The notes: generated by a model not told the origin, from the letters alone. Counted from the first letter of the stretch, positions 12,861 through 22,824 are shown. The stretch is 64,000 nucleotides of DNA from Serripes groenlandicus (GCA_031761405.1 JASEVX010000032.1:1715333-1779332), one strand, 5' to 3'. Numbers and translations are program-made.

Positions 12861-13184
12861 GAAAGATCATCAGAACACTCGTCACCATCAAATCTTTGTC
12901 AAATGTGCCCGTCCGTGGGAAAAGATACAAGCGGACATTTTTGAACAGTGTAAGTTCAGATCATACTCTATATATGTTCCGTCGAATCATAATCTACACA
13001 AATGGAACAAGCGTCGTTAAGAAATATTTGAACAGTGAATATCTTGATTAGATTGTGCACTGGCTGATCTGGAACTTCACTATTTACCAAAGTCACCCTT
13101 ATCCCCATAAAGCGCTTGTATAATACTTATACTTGGGATAAAATCACAGAATGAACAATCTACATGGTTTGCATTGTTATTAAA

Positions 13185-13210
13185 CTTTCGTTAATAACTT
13201 CCATTTCAGG
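13185..13210 (+). other. Probable 3' splice acceptor before the B-box coding exon
   Basis: 'ctttcgttaataacttcc' followed by 'atttcag|gg' is a plausible pyrimidine tract and AG 37 bases before the ATG at 13247. The copy at 51.6 kb keeps it as 'cttccattctag|gg'. This suggests a 5' untranslated exon upstream joined to a single coding exon. It is inferred from consensus only. Confidence 0.45.
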
Positions 13211-13246
13211 GAGAAGTAGCAAACTACGCATGCGTACTACATAATC

Positions 13247-14236
13247 ATGGCCTCTGGATCCCAATCTCTGTATAAAGGATCTGACGAGATATACAACCAA
13301 GATTGTGACGTTTGTCTGTCGACTGGTAAAACATCGGAAGCCATATCCTTCTGTAACATATGTTGTGAGTATCTCTGTCAGTTTTGTGATATCGCGCACA
13401 GAGGGTCTAAGGCGACGAGAAACCATACCATTCTGAAAGGGAATAACATACCATCAGTATCTACGAGGAAACAGCCAACACTACCAGTTATGTTCTGTGA
13501 TACACACAGAAGATCGTTACTCGATACCTACTGCTCCACACACGATGAGGTCACGTGTCCCACCTGTAAAATGAAGAACCATGCAACATGTAGTACAAGC
13601 ACTGTCTGCAAACACAGTGCTAAAATTGATGTTGAAAAGGAGTTTAAAAAAGTCGCTAATCGTCTGATAGACTTGACAAATAAATATGACAACCTTACAA
13701 AGGACAGACACACTGATAAATCAACCGTGATGTCTCAGATACAGAAAAGCTTCAGCGACATGCAACAATTCCGCAAGAATATTAATGACCAGCTGGATAA
13801 ACTTGAAAATAAAATGACTTCCGAAATCCGACAAATTGAAGAAACGTTGAAAAGAGAGATCGACGGTCACGTCACGTTAGCCGATGACATTTTACACCAA
13901 ATCGGGGATCTGGATAAATCTTTGTCGGAATGTGAGAAATCGCGGGAAAATGACGTCATGTTTGTCGGGTTGAAGAAAGCGTCTTCACGTGCAGATGAAT
14001 ATGGGGTTATCATTGATGAAATCCAGAAAGAAATTTACCCAATAAAGATTCGTTTTCAACCCAATGGAGTCTTATCTGACCTGATCCAGCAGTCACAATC
14101 ACTGGGCACTGTCGCTAACAACCGACCAATTGATTCCGGCCCAAATGAGACATCTATACTGAACATGTCTGTGAAGAAAAAATTGGGTCAAAAATGTGAC
14201 GTCAGATGCAGTTTATGGATGCACATTTATGTCTGA
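13247..14236 (+). CDS. B-box/coiled-coil protein, N-terminal part (TRIM-like, RING-less)
   Basis: 329 codons from an ATG with a favourable context (A at -3, G at +4). Residues 20-60 form a B-box-1-like zinc finger (C20, C23, C36, C39, C44, C47, H51, H60). Residues 84-115 form a B-box 2 (C84, H87, C96, H99, C104, C107, H112, C115). Residues about 125-265 are rich in K/E/L/I heptads and look like a coiled coil. There is no RING finger, so ubiquitin-ligase activity should not be assumed. In TRIM-type proteins the B-boxes and coiled coil drive oligomerisation and partner binding in the cytoplasm. After about residue 317 the frame loses family-like sequence and stops at 14236. The expected C-terminal propeller lies in the next frame (14175-14954), so this is one gene with a frameshift. 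It may be a genuine lesion, an assembly base error, or (less likely) programmed shifting. Confidence 0.8.
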   Translation: MASGSQSLYKGSDEIYNQDCDVCLSTGKTSEAISFCNICCEYLCQFCDIAHRGSKATRNHTILKGNNIPSVSTRKQPTLPVMFCDTHRRSLLDTYCSTHDEVTCPTCKMKNHATCSTSTVCKHSAKIDVEKEFKKVANRLIDLTNKYDNLTKDRHTDKSTVMSQIQKSFSDMQQFRKNINDQLDKLENKMTSEIRQIEETLKREIDGHVTLADDILHQIGDLDKSLSECEKSRENDVMFVGLKKASSRADEYGVIIDEIQKEIYPIKIRFQPNGVLSDLIQQSQSLGTVANNRPIDSGPNETSILNMSVKKKLGQKCDVRCSLWMHIYV

Positions 14237-14954
14237 CGGTCTTGTTGTATTCGCATGTGGTGACAATGGTCTGAAATTGTTTGATGAAAACTTCCTTTTC
14301 AAGACCCAGTTACCCGTTACATCATTCGACGTGTCTACTATCAATGACACTGACGTCATAGTTACACAAGGTAGACACAAACAACTACAGCGGGTTAGAA
14401 TGTTCCCGGGGATGGAGGTGAAGAATACATTGAAGATGGATAGATACTGTTTCGGTGTAGATGTTTATGGTGACCAGATCTACGTTACCTGTCATGATTG
14501 TCCCGGTAATGGTGAAGTACAAGTACTCAACATGGACGGTATAGTACGGAGAAGGTTGGGCGTGGAGAACGGTAAATATATATTTACACGTCCTAGTCGT
14601 GTTAAAGTTATCTGTGACGGCAGTCAAATATTTGTCTCTGATAGGGAAACTAACACGGTAACATGTTTGAACAATCAAGGTCACGTGATATATCGGTACT
14701 CTGATAGAGATTTGAAGGCACCCGCCGGAATGTATGTGGATGGAGAAGATAACCTGTTAGTGTGTGGATTACACTCTCACAATGTACATATGATCCGACA
14801 TGATGGTAGAAAAGAGAAGATATTGTTGTCAGAGAAGGACGGGATACACTTGCCACGGTGTATATCGTTCAGACCCAGTGATGGTTGCCTAATGGTGAGT
14901 GTATCCAGGAACGCTAAAACTGATCAAACGTTGATCCTATTCGGTACTAGATAA
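14175..14954 (+). CDS. NHL/beta-propeller-like C-terminal part of the same B-box gene (shifted frame)
   Basis: This frame is open from just after a TGA at 14172 to TAA at 14952-14954, and it has no ATG at its start (first usable codon near 14196 is GTG). That argues it is the continuation of the 13247 frame rather than a separate gene. It shows repeating beta-strand blocks such as 'GCTFMSDG', 'FGVDVYGDQIYVTC', 'VKVICDGSQIFVSDRETN' and 'GMYVDGEDNLLVCG'. Each has a hydrophobic-D/G-x-hydrophobic pattern, as in NHL-type six-bladed propellers at the C-terminus of invertebrate TRIM-like proteins. Moving from the first frame to this one needs one extra base removed near 14196-14205, beside the homopolymer runs 'gaaaaaatt' and 'caaaaatg'. 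Expected intact protein about 570 residues. Confidence 0.75.
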   Translation, partial: RKNWVKNVTSDAVYGCTFMSDGLVVFACGDNGLKLFDENFLFKTQLPVTSFDVSTINDTDVIVTQGRHKQLQRVRMFPGMEVKNTLKMDRYCFGVDVYGDQIYVTCHDCPGNGEVQVLNMDGIVRRRLGVENGKYIFTRPSRVKVICDGSQIFVSDRETNTVTCLNNQGHVIYRYSDRDLKAPAGMYVDGEDNLLVCGLHSHNVHMIRHDGRKEKILLSEKDGIHLPRCISFRPSDGCLMVSVSRNAKTDQTLILFGTR

Positions 14955-15800
14955 ACTCATGAGTGTCCCGGATAGACATTGTATAATGTATTATAACATG
15001 CCGAGGATTTCGCAGAAAAGTCGTATCCTTTTTGCCTATGTACTAAGTACAAAGCTTAGAAAATTAAAAACAAAAGTGTTTTCAGTACAATTGAAATAAT
15101 TACGGAAAAGTAGAAATTGACTATAATTTAAATAGCCATCATTGCGCTTGGAAGATAAGCTAGATAATAGCAGGCCTCGTAATAATGTCTAAATTGTGTA
15201 ATAGAGCAAGTCAAAATCTTAGACGCGTGACACGAAAGTCGGTATTCATTCGTTTTGAAAAATATTGGTAGTTAAGATCAAAGTATGTATACTTCTTGTA
15301 TTTGTATATTCGGCGTCATTTGTTCTCTTAGTTAAAATGTAATGGAACATTTTGTTCATGGGACCTTTTTTCCGGTTTTTCCTTCTTCTGACGTGATTTT
15401 GGCAGTGAGTACGACTAGATAGTCGATGGGGAAGATCCTGATCAGACTGTTTATAAGTTAACTTATCACAACTTGCATTTCTTTTTACAATCTAGAAAAT
15501 ACTCCGGTAGACTATTTGTATTATCTGTTTAGACGTAAAACAATATATCGTGGTAAAACGAGATAACTCTGCACATAAATTCTGTAAATTACATCTTATT
15601 CTTTTTAAATGAAATTACTTAAAATATTTATATTTAACAATATCCATGTGTACATGCAATTATGTAGTTAATACTGTAAAATAAGCTTTGTATAATAAAA
15701 ACTGTCTTTTTGATTGCAATTGCTTGAAATTTTCATTTTACTAAATTTTTATTAATAAATATCTTTTAATTTTATATTTAGAGTATATTGTTACAGATTT
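14955..15800. other. A/T-rich 3' flank of the B-box gene
   Basis: No further coding sequence is seen. From about 15500 to 15800 the sequence is collinear with 51930-52230 in copy B. Several AATAAA-like words occur (for example near 15692 and 15750) but none can be assigned as the poly(A) signal. Confidence 0.45.
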
Positions 15801-16007
15801 GTGCCACTTCAGCCAAACGTTGGTTGTGTCGCACATAAAAACAGTGAAGATTTGGATGAGCCTTATCGTACCGTAGTCTCATCACACACCAACCACGACA
15901 TTCTCTGCAAGCGTACAAATAGACGTGTAAAATTTCGAATTTCGATCAGTCTGATCAAGATCTATACACTTTGCCATCTAATCAATAGATCATTGCAGTT
16001 GCATCAC

Positions 16008-16056
16008 AGGCGTCCGAATTTCCATTACAGCAAAAAATGCGGAAAATCACACAATA
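16008..16056. repeat. DIRS left inverted terminal repeat (49 bp)
   Basis: Begins 'aggcgtccgaatttccatta' and ends 'ggaaaatcacacaata'. It is the exact reverse complement of 20066-20114 by base-by-base comparison. Confidence 0.85.
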
Positions 16057-16263
16057 GCCCGAATCGAGCGAGGGGGTAAAACGCCGTTGCACACCTTGCC
16101 ATTATTAGTCTTAGCTACACTTCTTTCATACCCCTATAAACAACAACAACAACATTGTTAGCATGTACCAGGCAGGCTTTATAGACACCCAAAGTAAGGG
16201 CGGAAATAACAGATAAAGATGCGATTATAGATTAAGGCTTTTTGTCACTTCAAGTCTTTTAAC

Positions 16264-17239
16264 TTATGAATCTGCGACATACGCATCTTTGCTACCGTCG
16301 GACTTCCACCGACCGTGCCTTTTCCAACATCTATCGTTAACCCCTGAATTTGCTGCTGCAGTAGCACCTCCTGCTCTCAATGAATGCAAACCCAATGTTC
16401 AAATCGCCTGTAAAGGGACGAAATCTACCTATCATAGTCTCCCTAGGCCTAGTGTAACCAAGTGATTTATTTTTAGAAATCAATCTGCATGTATTTCCAG
16501 ACCTATAACAAGGTCTAAACAGATAATTGAGATCAGTAACAATCTGACTAGTAATTGACATGTAACGCTTTAACATATTGTAGGGACAAGCTACCGAGTC
16601 TCCTTTTCATATGACAACAGTATTACCGGAGCGGTACTGATCATTCTTGCCTTTTCTAATAACTAATGTGAAATAATCATCATAAAATGCCACGTCATTA
16701 CATCGTTATGAACTTATCTCGTCAAAACCTTAAAAACCCGGCATAACCGAGCAATAAAAAGTACAAATCTCTAACAACCATTACATCTACGGAATATGAG
16801 TATTCGGAACAAACTTTCTTCGAAATATCCGCGTCTATAGGGTATTTTTTATTTACTGGTTTCTATAAAGTTCGTACTGGTACTGATCGGTCATGCTAAC
16901 CAATGTGAAATAATCATCATGCATTGCCACGTCATTACATCTCAATGAACTGATCTAGCCAAACCTTTCTGTGTAACATGAATTTCTTCTAAATATCCGC
17001 TTCTATATGATCCTTTTTATTTAGTGCTTCGATAAAGCTCTTTTAACCGATTCTAACAAGCTTTTGACGAAATTGTTTTCCGTTGGAATGGGAAGTCCCT
17101 TTAAACAATGTGCCCACTTAATACTGTATACATTTGCATATATCACATTGAATGAACGTTGTTTGTCAATTTGTTCTGTGAGATATAATAAAACGAGTAT
17201 CGAAGATACAGGAATTGCACTTCCACCCTTTCGACACAA
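16264..17239 (-). pseudogene. Tyrosine recombinase of the DIRS-type element (broken)
   Basis: The N-terminal SAM-like/core-binding domain is in the frame at 17239-17021 (key stretch 'FNVIYANVYSIKWAHCLKGL' and 'FVKSLLESVKRALSKH'). The middle is recognisable near 16710-16580 ('KGKNDQYRSGNTVVI'). The C-terminal catalytic part lies at about 16400-16264 in a different frame. It contains 'GLHSLRAGGATAAANSGV' (H-x-x-R) and then 'HGRWKSDGSKDAYV', giving the H, R, H/W and tyrosine nucleophile of the family. At least two frameshifts and a ~250-bp internal duplication (16640-16740 against 16890-16990) break it. In active elements this enzyme inserts the circular DNA form. Confidence 0.8.
16640..16990. 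repeat. Internal duplication in the DIRS recombinase
   Basis: The words 'aatgtgaaataatcatcat' and 'gccacgtcattacatc' occur at about 16663-16700 and 16912-16940, about 250 bases apart, with similar flanks. Confidence 0.7.
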
Positions 17240-17439
17240 TAAAACGCCTCCACTTGTCGAGGTTCAGTATGTACTGTTTTTGTCTGCCGCGTCACTTTTT
17301 GAGTAAACTAGTTCTGCCATTTTCTATGTACATGACCAAATTGTTCCGCTGGTATACAACTCGGTATTTACTAACTCATTCACAGTGCCCTCTAAACATA
17401 AACCTGAAATAAATAACTGTTATATTAACAATTAGCAAT

Positions 17440-17660
17440 TACTTTTATTGCTAATAGCCCAAATTTAACAGGCCGTCCGTTGATAATGCAGTTACTATTG
17501 TAATCAGTAACAACTCTATCGACCGTGCGTGGGCCCCATCGTTTGTCTAAATATCTAAACAACCAGTCAACAACAGACCAATCATCACTATCGTGACATC
17601 TGCTTAGTAAATCTGCCTCAGAATTCGAGCTTCTAGGAATCCATCAATAATCTACATATA
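17440..17660 (-). pseudogene. RNase H C-terminal part of the DIRS-type element
   Basis: The minus strand reads 'WIPRSSNSEADLLSR', then 'HDSDDWSVVDWLFRYLDKRW', then 'GPRTVDRVVTDYNSN'. This is the conserved end of the RNase H domain in DIRS-type and related recombinase retroelements (the EADxLSR block with the last catalytic aspartate). About 70 codons are open. Linking sequence to the RT on one side and the recombinase on the other is broken. Confidence 0.75.
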
Positions 17661-18326
17661 TCATTGGCGCTCCTAGCTATTACCTGTAAACAAGGTTGTC
17701 TACTACAAGTACTGAAAATACTAAAAACATTTTTATTGTCACTGTTTACCAAAATATGACGTTCTTCCAGACGTTCACTTCTAAGAATTCATCCATAATC
17801 GACAGAAATAATACTGTTTCTATTTATATCATTGGCGCTTCTAGCTATTACCAATAAACAAGGTGTTCTACTACATGTACTCGAAATACTCAAAACTAAA
17901 ATATGACGTCCTTCCCGACTTTCACTGTAAGATAACAAATATCTATGTACAGCTTCTAGCTCTCTCCAAGTACAGCTTTTAGGCTCTCCTCTAGAGACCA
18001 ACTTCCTATAAGTGAAATGTCCAATTGACTATGTATGTAACCTCCAAAACAAAACAGTGGTAAATATAACAGTATCTTGCTCCTTTAAGCAACAGACAAT
18101 ATCTGCCTTATTCATAGATCGGACATGTTCCTTCCAGAACAGCATCTCCGACAGTGCCTCTGCACTAACCCTCACAGGTGTATTCCAGCTTACTTGCTGA
18201 CTCAGGTACTTAAATAGCGCGCGTTCTAAGCCGAATGACTGGACCAATCGTGTCGAAATCAGTTATCCTACTACTCGCGCGAGATCGCGTGCGTATATGA
18301 AATATGTTCCATTTGAAACCTTCTTG

Positions 18327-18760
18327 ATAATAGACCCATTGCTGATTTAAGAACCAGATATCCTTTCTTCTGTGACTGATAAAGTAAACGTTAATCGTAT
18401 TCTATAAGTAACCTAACCATACAATTATTTATTTAACTAAATACATGTGTCGTCTGCTAAAAGAAATTCGAACTTTTCAATGTCCTTTTTTAACAGATAT
18501 TCCCAGTTCATATGATTGCAAATATGTACTGCTACTGCCTAAAACGTCATCTAGAAATGATAATAGACCCATTGCTGATTTAAGAACCAGATATCCTTTC
18601 TTCTGTGACTGATAAAGTAAACGTTACTCGTATTCCATAAGTACATTTGTCGTCTGCTAAAAGAAATTCGAACTTTCCAATGTCCTTTTTTAACAGATAT
18701 TCCCAGTTCATATGTTTGCAAATATGTACTGCTACCGCCTAAATCGTCATCTAACAACAT
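18327..18760. repeat. 231-bp tandem duplication inside the decayed DIRS RT
   Basis: 'gataatagacccattgctga' starts at 18327 and again at 18558. Both copies continue through 'cagatatcctttcttctgtg', 'ttcgaac' and 'acagatattcccagttcata'. The second copy is about 30 bases shorter. A T20 run lies nearby at about 18875-18894. Confidence 0.85.
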
Positions 18761-19110
18761 GACTTTCTCATGACTCAGCGACCTCCATCGTTTTACCACA
18801 AAACGAAGTACTTTGGTAAATATCGCCCCTGCTACTGAGATCCCGAACGGAAGAACGTTGGAAATATAGTATGATTTTTTTTTTTTTTTTTTTTCTCTCT
18901 CGAATCTATGAAAATCCGAAAGCTGTTCGATGCGGCTCGAACATTTCAATGTGGAAGTACTACGCTGTACTGGACAGATCTCGTGCAGCACTGATATTCA
19001 AACTTTACCTTATATTTAAATAAGTTCTTATTCATATGTCAACAGTCTAAAACAAGACGAGGCTTATTCGATTCATTAAACAATACTGCCAATAGATTTA
19101 CCCAATACTC
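18551..19110 (-). pseudogene. Reverse transcriptase of the DIRS-type element (broken)
   Basis: RT blocks in minus-strand order but in different frames: 'NESNKPRLVLDC' (RT block 1, near 19070-19030), 'YFHIEMFEPHRTAFGFS' (near 18960-18910), 'LPFGISVAGAIFTKVLR' (near 18865-18815) and 'VMLLDDDLGG' (near 18765-18735, the catalytic LDD block). The order and wording match DIRS-type RTs. A poly-lysine insert in the open frame comes from a T20 microsatellite (about 18875-18894). Stops, frameshifts and the 231-bp duplication make it non-functional. Confidence 0.8.
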
Positions 19111-19115
19111 AAGTT

Positions 19116-19400
19116 TACGTTTTAAACATCCCACTGGTGAAATAATATCTCTATTATACCGTCTCTTTTTATGATGCCTTCTGAAGCCAAATTAGCTTTA
19201 CTACTGGGCAAACAAAAGGAGCAATTCAAAATTGTACATAGACAATTGAAGATTATACCCTCTGGTACAAAATTACTTTTATTTTCCCAATACTCAATAT
19301 TACGTTTTAAACATTCCACTGGTGAAATAATATATCTTTATTATACCGTCTCTTTTTATGATGCTTTCTGAAGACAAAGTAGCCTTACTATTGGGCCTAC
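19116..19400. repeat. 185-bp direct duplication in the decayed DIRS element
   Basis: 'ttttaaacat(c/t)ccactggtg' at 19116 and 19301 is followed in both by 'tataccgtctctttttatga' and 'ttctgaag'. It is a diverged tandem pair. Confidence 0.75.
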
Positions 19401-19469
19401 AAAAGGAACAATCTAAAATTGTACTTATCTGACAAATGTATCTCTCTCGAGGCTGAAAACCTTTGGCTC

Positions 19470-19873
19470 TTACTCTAGAGTCCGATGTCCGAACTTTCCA
19501 CAGTTGAAACAAACCCCCGGCTTTCGACTACTATGTTGGTTTTTCCCTGTGGCTGCGGGTTTGTTGATGTGTAGTCTGTGTGCTGCACCATACGTGACAT
19601 ATTGGCGTGTTTTGGGTTGCTTTGCTTCATCTTCCGGTGAGTGTGTAATAGCTTCAACCACGCGCGTCTCAACCCTCTAAGGCGGCTGGTAATTAAAGTT
19701 GACAGCCTTAGAGTTTCCATCTGCGAAAGCAAATTGTTCTGCTCATCCATGATAACACGTGATCCTCTTCTACGAAATTGAACACGTCTTGCCTGTACGT
19801 GACTGACTGGTAGAATGATTTGCTTACACGAACTGCGCACGGGTTCACCCGTGCGTAAATAACATACCCACAA
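19470..19873 (-). pseudogene. Gag-like zinc-knuckle remnant of the DIRS-type element
   Basis: The minus-strand reading ends with 'GVCFNCGKFGHRTLE', a CCHC zinc knuckle (C-x2-C-x4-H) that loses its last cysteine and runs into a stop. The upstream part ('MDEQNNLLSQMETLR...') lies in a second overlapping frame, so at least one frameshift is present. In living elements this protein binds the RNA template in particles. Confidence 0.6.
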
Positions 19874-20065
19874 TTCAAATCACATGTCGCTAAGACAACA
19901 TTTTCTCTCTATACTTCGCACCGCGAGAAAATACTATTACACTATATGGACGTATAGAGGGGCTATTTATAGTAACACGTGTGGGATTCCCCAAATTACC
20001 ATTACGATCATTTTTATCAAAGCGTATAGACAATATAGAGAGACTTTTTGAGTATTTTAAGGAGG

Positions 20066-20114
20066 TATTGTGTGATTTTCCGCATTTTTTGCTGTAATGG
20101 AAATTCGGACGCCT
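20066..20114. repeat. DIRS right inverted terminal repeat (49 bp)
   Basis: Begins 'tattgtgtgattttccgcat' and ends 'aaattcggacgcct'. It is the exact inverse of 16008-16056. Outward similarity weakens at once ('atggttgcat' against the inverse of 'gttgcatcac'). Confidence 0.85.
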
Positions 20115-20249
20115 ATGGTTGCATATGGTATGAAATAAAAAAAAAAACGTGCTGTATAAATGTGCGGTTTGATCTGAAACAAAACTTGCCGCACATGTCA
20201 GAAGGCTTACTCTCCTGTGTTGGGAATCTTATTAGTTGGTGTATCAAGA

Positions 20250-20760
20250 CATAACGTAAGTGGAAATGATACCTTCATAAATATATATTCAGTGTGTGTC
20301 AAGAAGGACATGCTTTCTCGATTGTATACGACCGTAAACAGTCATAAGACTATAAATAATAACATGCTCTTCTAAACCCACACTGAAATCTTCAAATAAC
20401 ATGCTCGTCTAAGCCCTCACTGAAGGCTTGAAAATCAAATTGGTTAGTTCATTTCAAAGATGTTAACCCCCATACCATATACAAATACAGGAAGAACAAT
20501 AATTAGGCTTGTCTGGCTCCTCATTGTTCGCTTTTAAGTTTTTAGGTGTTTAAGATTGTATTTGTTCATTATATAGAAACCAACACCACAAGACATATGT
20601 TTGCATATGTATACCCACAGTACGAACAATTTGGACTTAAGCAAACATTAACAGGCCCATCTGAATCCTTACTGGTCGCTTTTAAAACTCTAGTTGTTTG
20701 TTAGTTCATTACACATAAACTTACCCCGTTAAACCTATATATAGGAGTATAAATGTTTTT
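20250..20760. repeat. Degenerate ~120-bp repeat, related to 49380-49700 and 53300-54000
   Basis: Phrases such as 'ttagttcatt', 'aac(a)ttaccccgt', 'acaatt(a)ggactt' and 'ctcattgttcgcttttaag' recur here and in the two other stretches. It has no coding capacity. It is part of the duplicated landscape around the two gene copies. Confidence 0.55.
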
Positions 20761-20868
20761 ATTGTCTGTGTTTTGTTATATCCCTCCCTTATAGAATTTG
20801 TGTTGTGTTATATCCCTTACAGAGTTTGTGTTTTGTTATATCCCTTATATAGTTTGTGTTATATAATT

Positions 20869-21525
20869 GTGTATATTTGTGTGTTATATTTTAGATATAT
20901 GTGCTATTGAACGATGCTTAATACACAGTGTATGCTTACAGTTTTGATATACTTTTTTTTCGAATGTACTTTCTTTAAGACATGACATGTCTCTGGTTGT
21001 ATTTACACAATTCCCATAAAACCCTGTCGTCGTATACTTTAAATAAGGGTAGTTGATTACAACAACGTTGTGTCCATATACCTTATTAAGGCAATGTACC
21101 AATCCTAGTGTGGGTAATGGACAGCTCGTTCCCCGAGTTATAACCGCTAACAAAAACCCAAGGCTGACACTTCTCTAATACTGATTCGCATCAGGATGTT
21201 TTATTTAATTGTGTATATGTTCCTGTTAGATTTGAGATACATGTACTACTGAATAATGCTTAATAAACAGTGTATGCTTACAATTTTGATATATTCTATT
21301 GTTCAAATGTACTGTCTTGAATACATGACATGTCTTAACACAACTCCCGTAAAAGCCTGTCGTCGTATACTCTAAATAAGAAGTAGTTGATTACAACAAC
21401 GTTGTGTCCATATTCTTTATTACTAATACTAGTGGGGGAAAATGGACAACTCGTTACCCGAGTTATAACCGCTAACAAAAACTAACGGCTGACACTACTG
21501 TAATACTGATTCGCATCAGGAACAG
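20869..21525. repeat. 342-bp tandem duplication
   Basis: Unit starts at about 20869 and 21211 ('gtgtatat'). Shared order: 'aatgcttaata', 'cagtgtatgcttac', 'acatgacatgtct', 'cctgtcgtcgtatact', 'gttgattacaacaacgttgt', 'cccgagttataaccgctaac' and 'actgattcgcatcagga'. A partial third copy lies at 49715-49870. Confidence 0.85.
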
Positions 21526-21544
21526 TTTGAATTAGAGACTAGGG

Positions 21545-22440
21545 TTCATCACTACATATATACTCTGATGGTTCTCGAGGTGGGTACTCTAGCCCGTGAC
21601 TACCCCACCGATATAGAACAAGAGGTCCGAACTTTACCCATCACATACTTTATGTCTCGAGGTGGGTACTCTAACCACTACCCCACGATATAGAACAAGA
21701 GGTCCGAACTTTACCCTTCACATACTTTATGTCTCGAGGTGGGTACTCTAACAACTACCTCACCGATATTGAACAAGAGGTCCGAACTTTACCCATCACA
21801 TACTTTATGTCGTTGACATCATTCTCGAGGCGGTCACTCTAACAACTACCACATCGAGATAGTTCTTATTTCACAAACTGATTCAAACCAGGAACCATTT
21901 GTACAAGAGGTCCGAACTTTACCCATCACATACTTCATGTCGTTGTCATCGTTCTCGAGGCGGTCACTCTAACAACTACCTCATCGAGATAGTACTTATT
22001 TCACAAACTGATTCAAACCAGGAACCATTTGAACAAGAGGTCCGAACTTTACCCATCACATACTTTATGTCGTTGACATCATTCTCGAGGCGGTCACTCT
22101 AACAACTACCACATTGAGATAGTACTTATTTCACAAACTGATTCAAACCAGGAACCATTTGAACAAGAGGTCCGAACTTTATCCATCACATACTTTATGT
22201 CGTTGACATCATTACCGAGGCGTTCACTCTAACAACTACCACATCGAGATAGTTCTTATTTCACAAACTGATTCAAACCAGGAACCATTTGAACAAGAGG
22301 TCCGAACTTTACCCATCACATACTTTATGTCGTTGACATCATTCTCGAGGCGGTCACTCTAACAACTACCCCATGGAGATAGTACTTATTTCACAAACTG
22401 ATTCAAACCAGGAACCATTTAAACAAGAGGTCTGAAATCA
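21545..22440. repeat. Tandem array: ~70-bp units passing into a 130-bp unit
   Basis: From 21560 to about 21800 a shorter unit repeats ('gaggtccgaactttaccc', 'acatactttatgtctcgagg', 'tgggtactctaac'). From about 21800 the unit lengthens to 130 bp by adding 'cacaaactgattcaaaccag' and 'gaaccattt'. 'gaacaagaggtcc' starts at 22031, 22161 and 22291, exactly 130 apart. There are about five copies of the long unit. The short unit looks ancestral to the long one. Confidence 0.9.
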
Positions 22441-22664
22441 CAAACTTAGCTGAAACAAATATTCAATTACACGAATTACATACGATTTACATACGATTGT
22501 ATTCAAGGTCAGTATCATTGATGCCATACGTAAACAGTTATTGTATAGAAATAAGCTATTCGTGAATATAATAAAAGGTTAAATACCCAAGACAGGGGAG
22601 GTTAAGATGACTGGATTCTGGAAAAGAAAGATCTGTTGGCGCGGATTAGTTTTGTTTTGTTTGA
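22440..22664. other. Non-coding spacer
   Basis: Nothing recognised. Confidence 0.4.
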
Positions 22665-22815
22665 AATACTTTAAAAACGGTAGTGATGGCTTTCCCTCCT
22701 TGGCACTCCGGATTGTGCGATTAGCATTACGTCTGACTAACCGGTATCAGGATAAATAGACCAGAAGTACTTGTAACTAAAGTTACACAGAAACGCCAGG
22801 ATATACCTGAAAAAT
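22665..22815 (+). mobile_element. SINE body fragment
   Basis: 'tactttaaaaacggtagtga', 'ctttccctccttggcactcc', 'gattagcattacgtctgact' and 'gaccagaagtacttgtaac' follow the SINE body order. The tRNA head is missing and the tail is replaced by the adjoining MITE-like element. Confidence 0.6.
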
Positions 22816-22824
22816 ATGCAGCAG

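Larger units (their letters stand above)
9117..16007. repeat. Segmental duplication, copy A (partner 47573-53075)
   Basis: Long collinear similarity to 47573-53075 is visible at several anchors. 9121-9430 matches 47577-47885. 9454-9600 matches 47920-48055. 11580-13150 matches 50520-51570. 13190-13510 matches 51580-51905. 15500-15880 matches 51925-52310. 15950-16005 matches 53030-53070. The match is broken by insertions private to one copy: the element at 11703-12247 here, and the SINE at 51163 and the 54-bp array in copy B. It is also broken by a ~2-kb deletion in copy B that removes most of the B-box gene. Copy spacing is about 38 kb, same orientation. Confidence 0.75.
16008..20114 (-). mobile_element. 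Decayed DIRS-type tyrosine-recombinase retrotransposon
   Basis: The element is bounded by perfect 49-bp inverted repeats (16008-16056 and 20066-20114). It contains, in minus-strand order, a gag-like zinc-knuckle remnant (19873-19470), reverse transcriptase blocks (about 19110-18551), an RNase H end (about 17660-17440) and a tyrosine recombinase (17239-16264). All frames are broken by frameshifts and stops, and several internal tandem duplications are present. The order gag, RT, RNase H, YR plus inverted termini is the DIRS layout. It sits exactly where collinearity of duplication copy A with copy B ends, so it probably inserted into copy A. No target-site duplication is expected for this group and none is evident. 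Confidence 0.75.

Noticed and set aside
16008..20114. Programmed frameshifting to explain the broken frames of the DIRS-type element
   Set aside because: There are too many breaks, including in-frame stops and internal duplications. Decay is the simpler reading.
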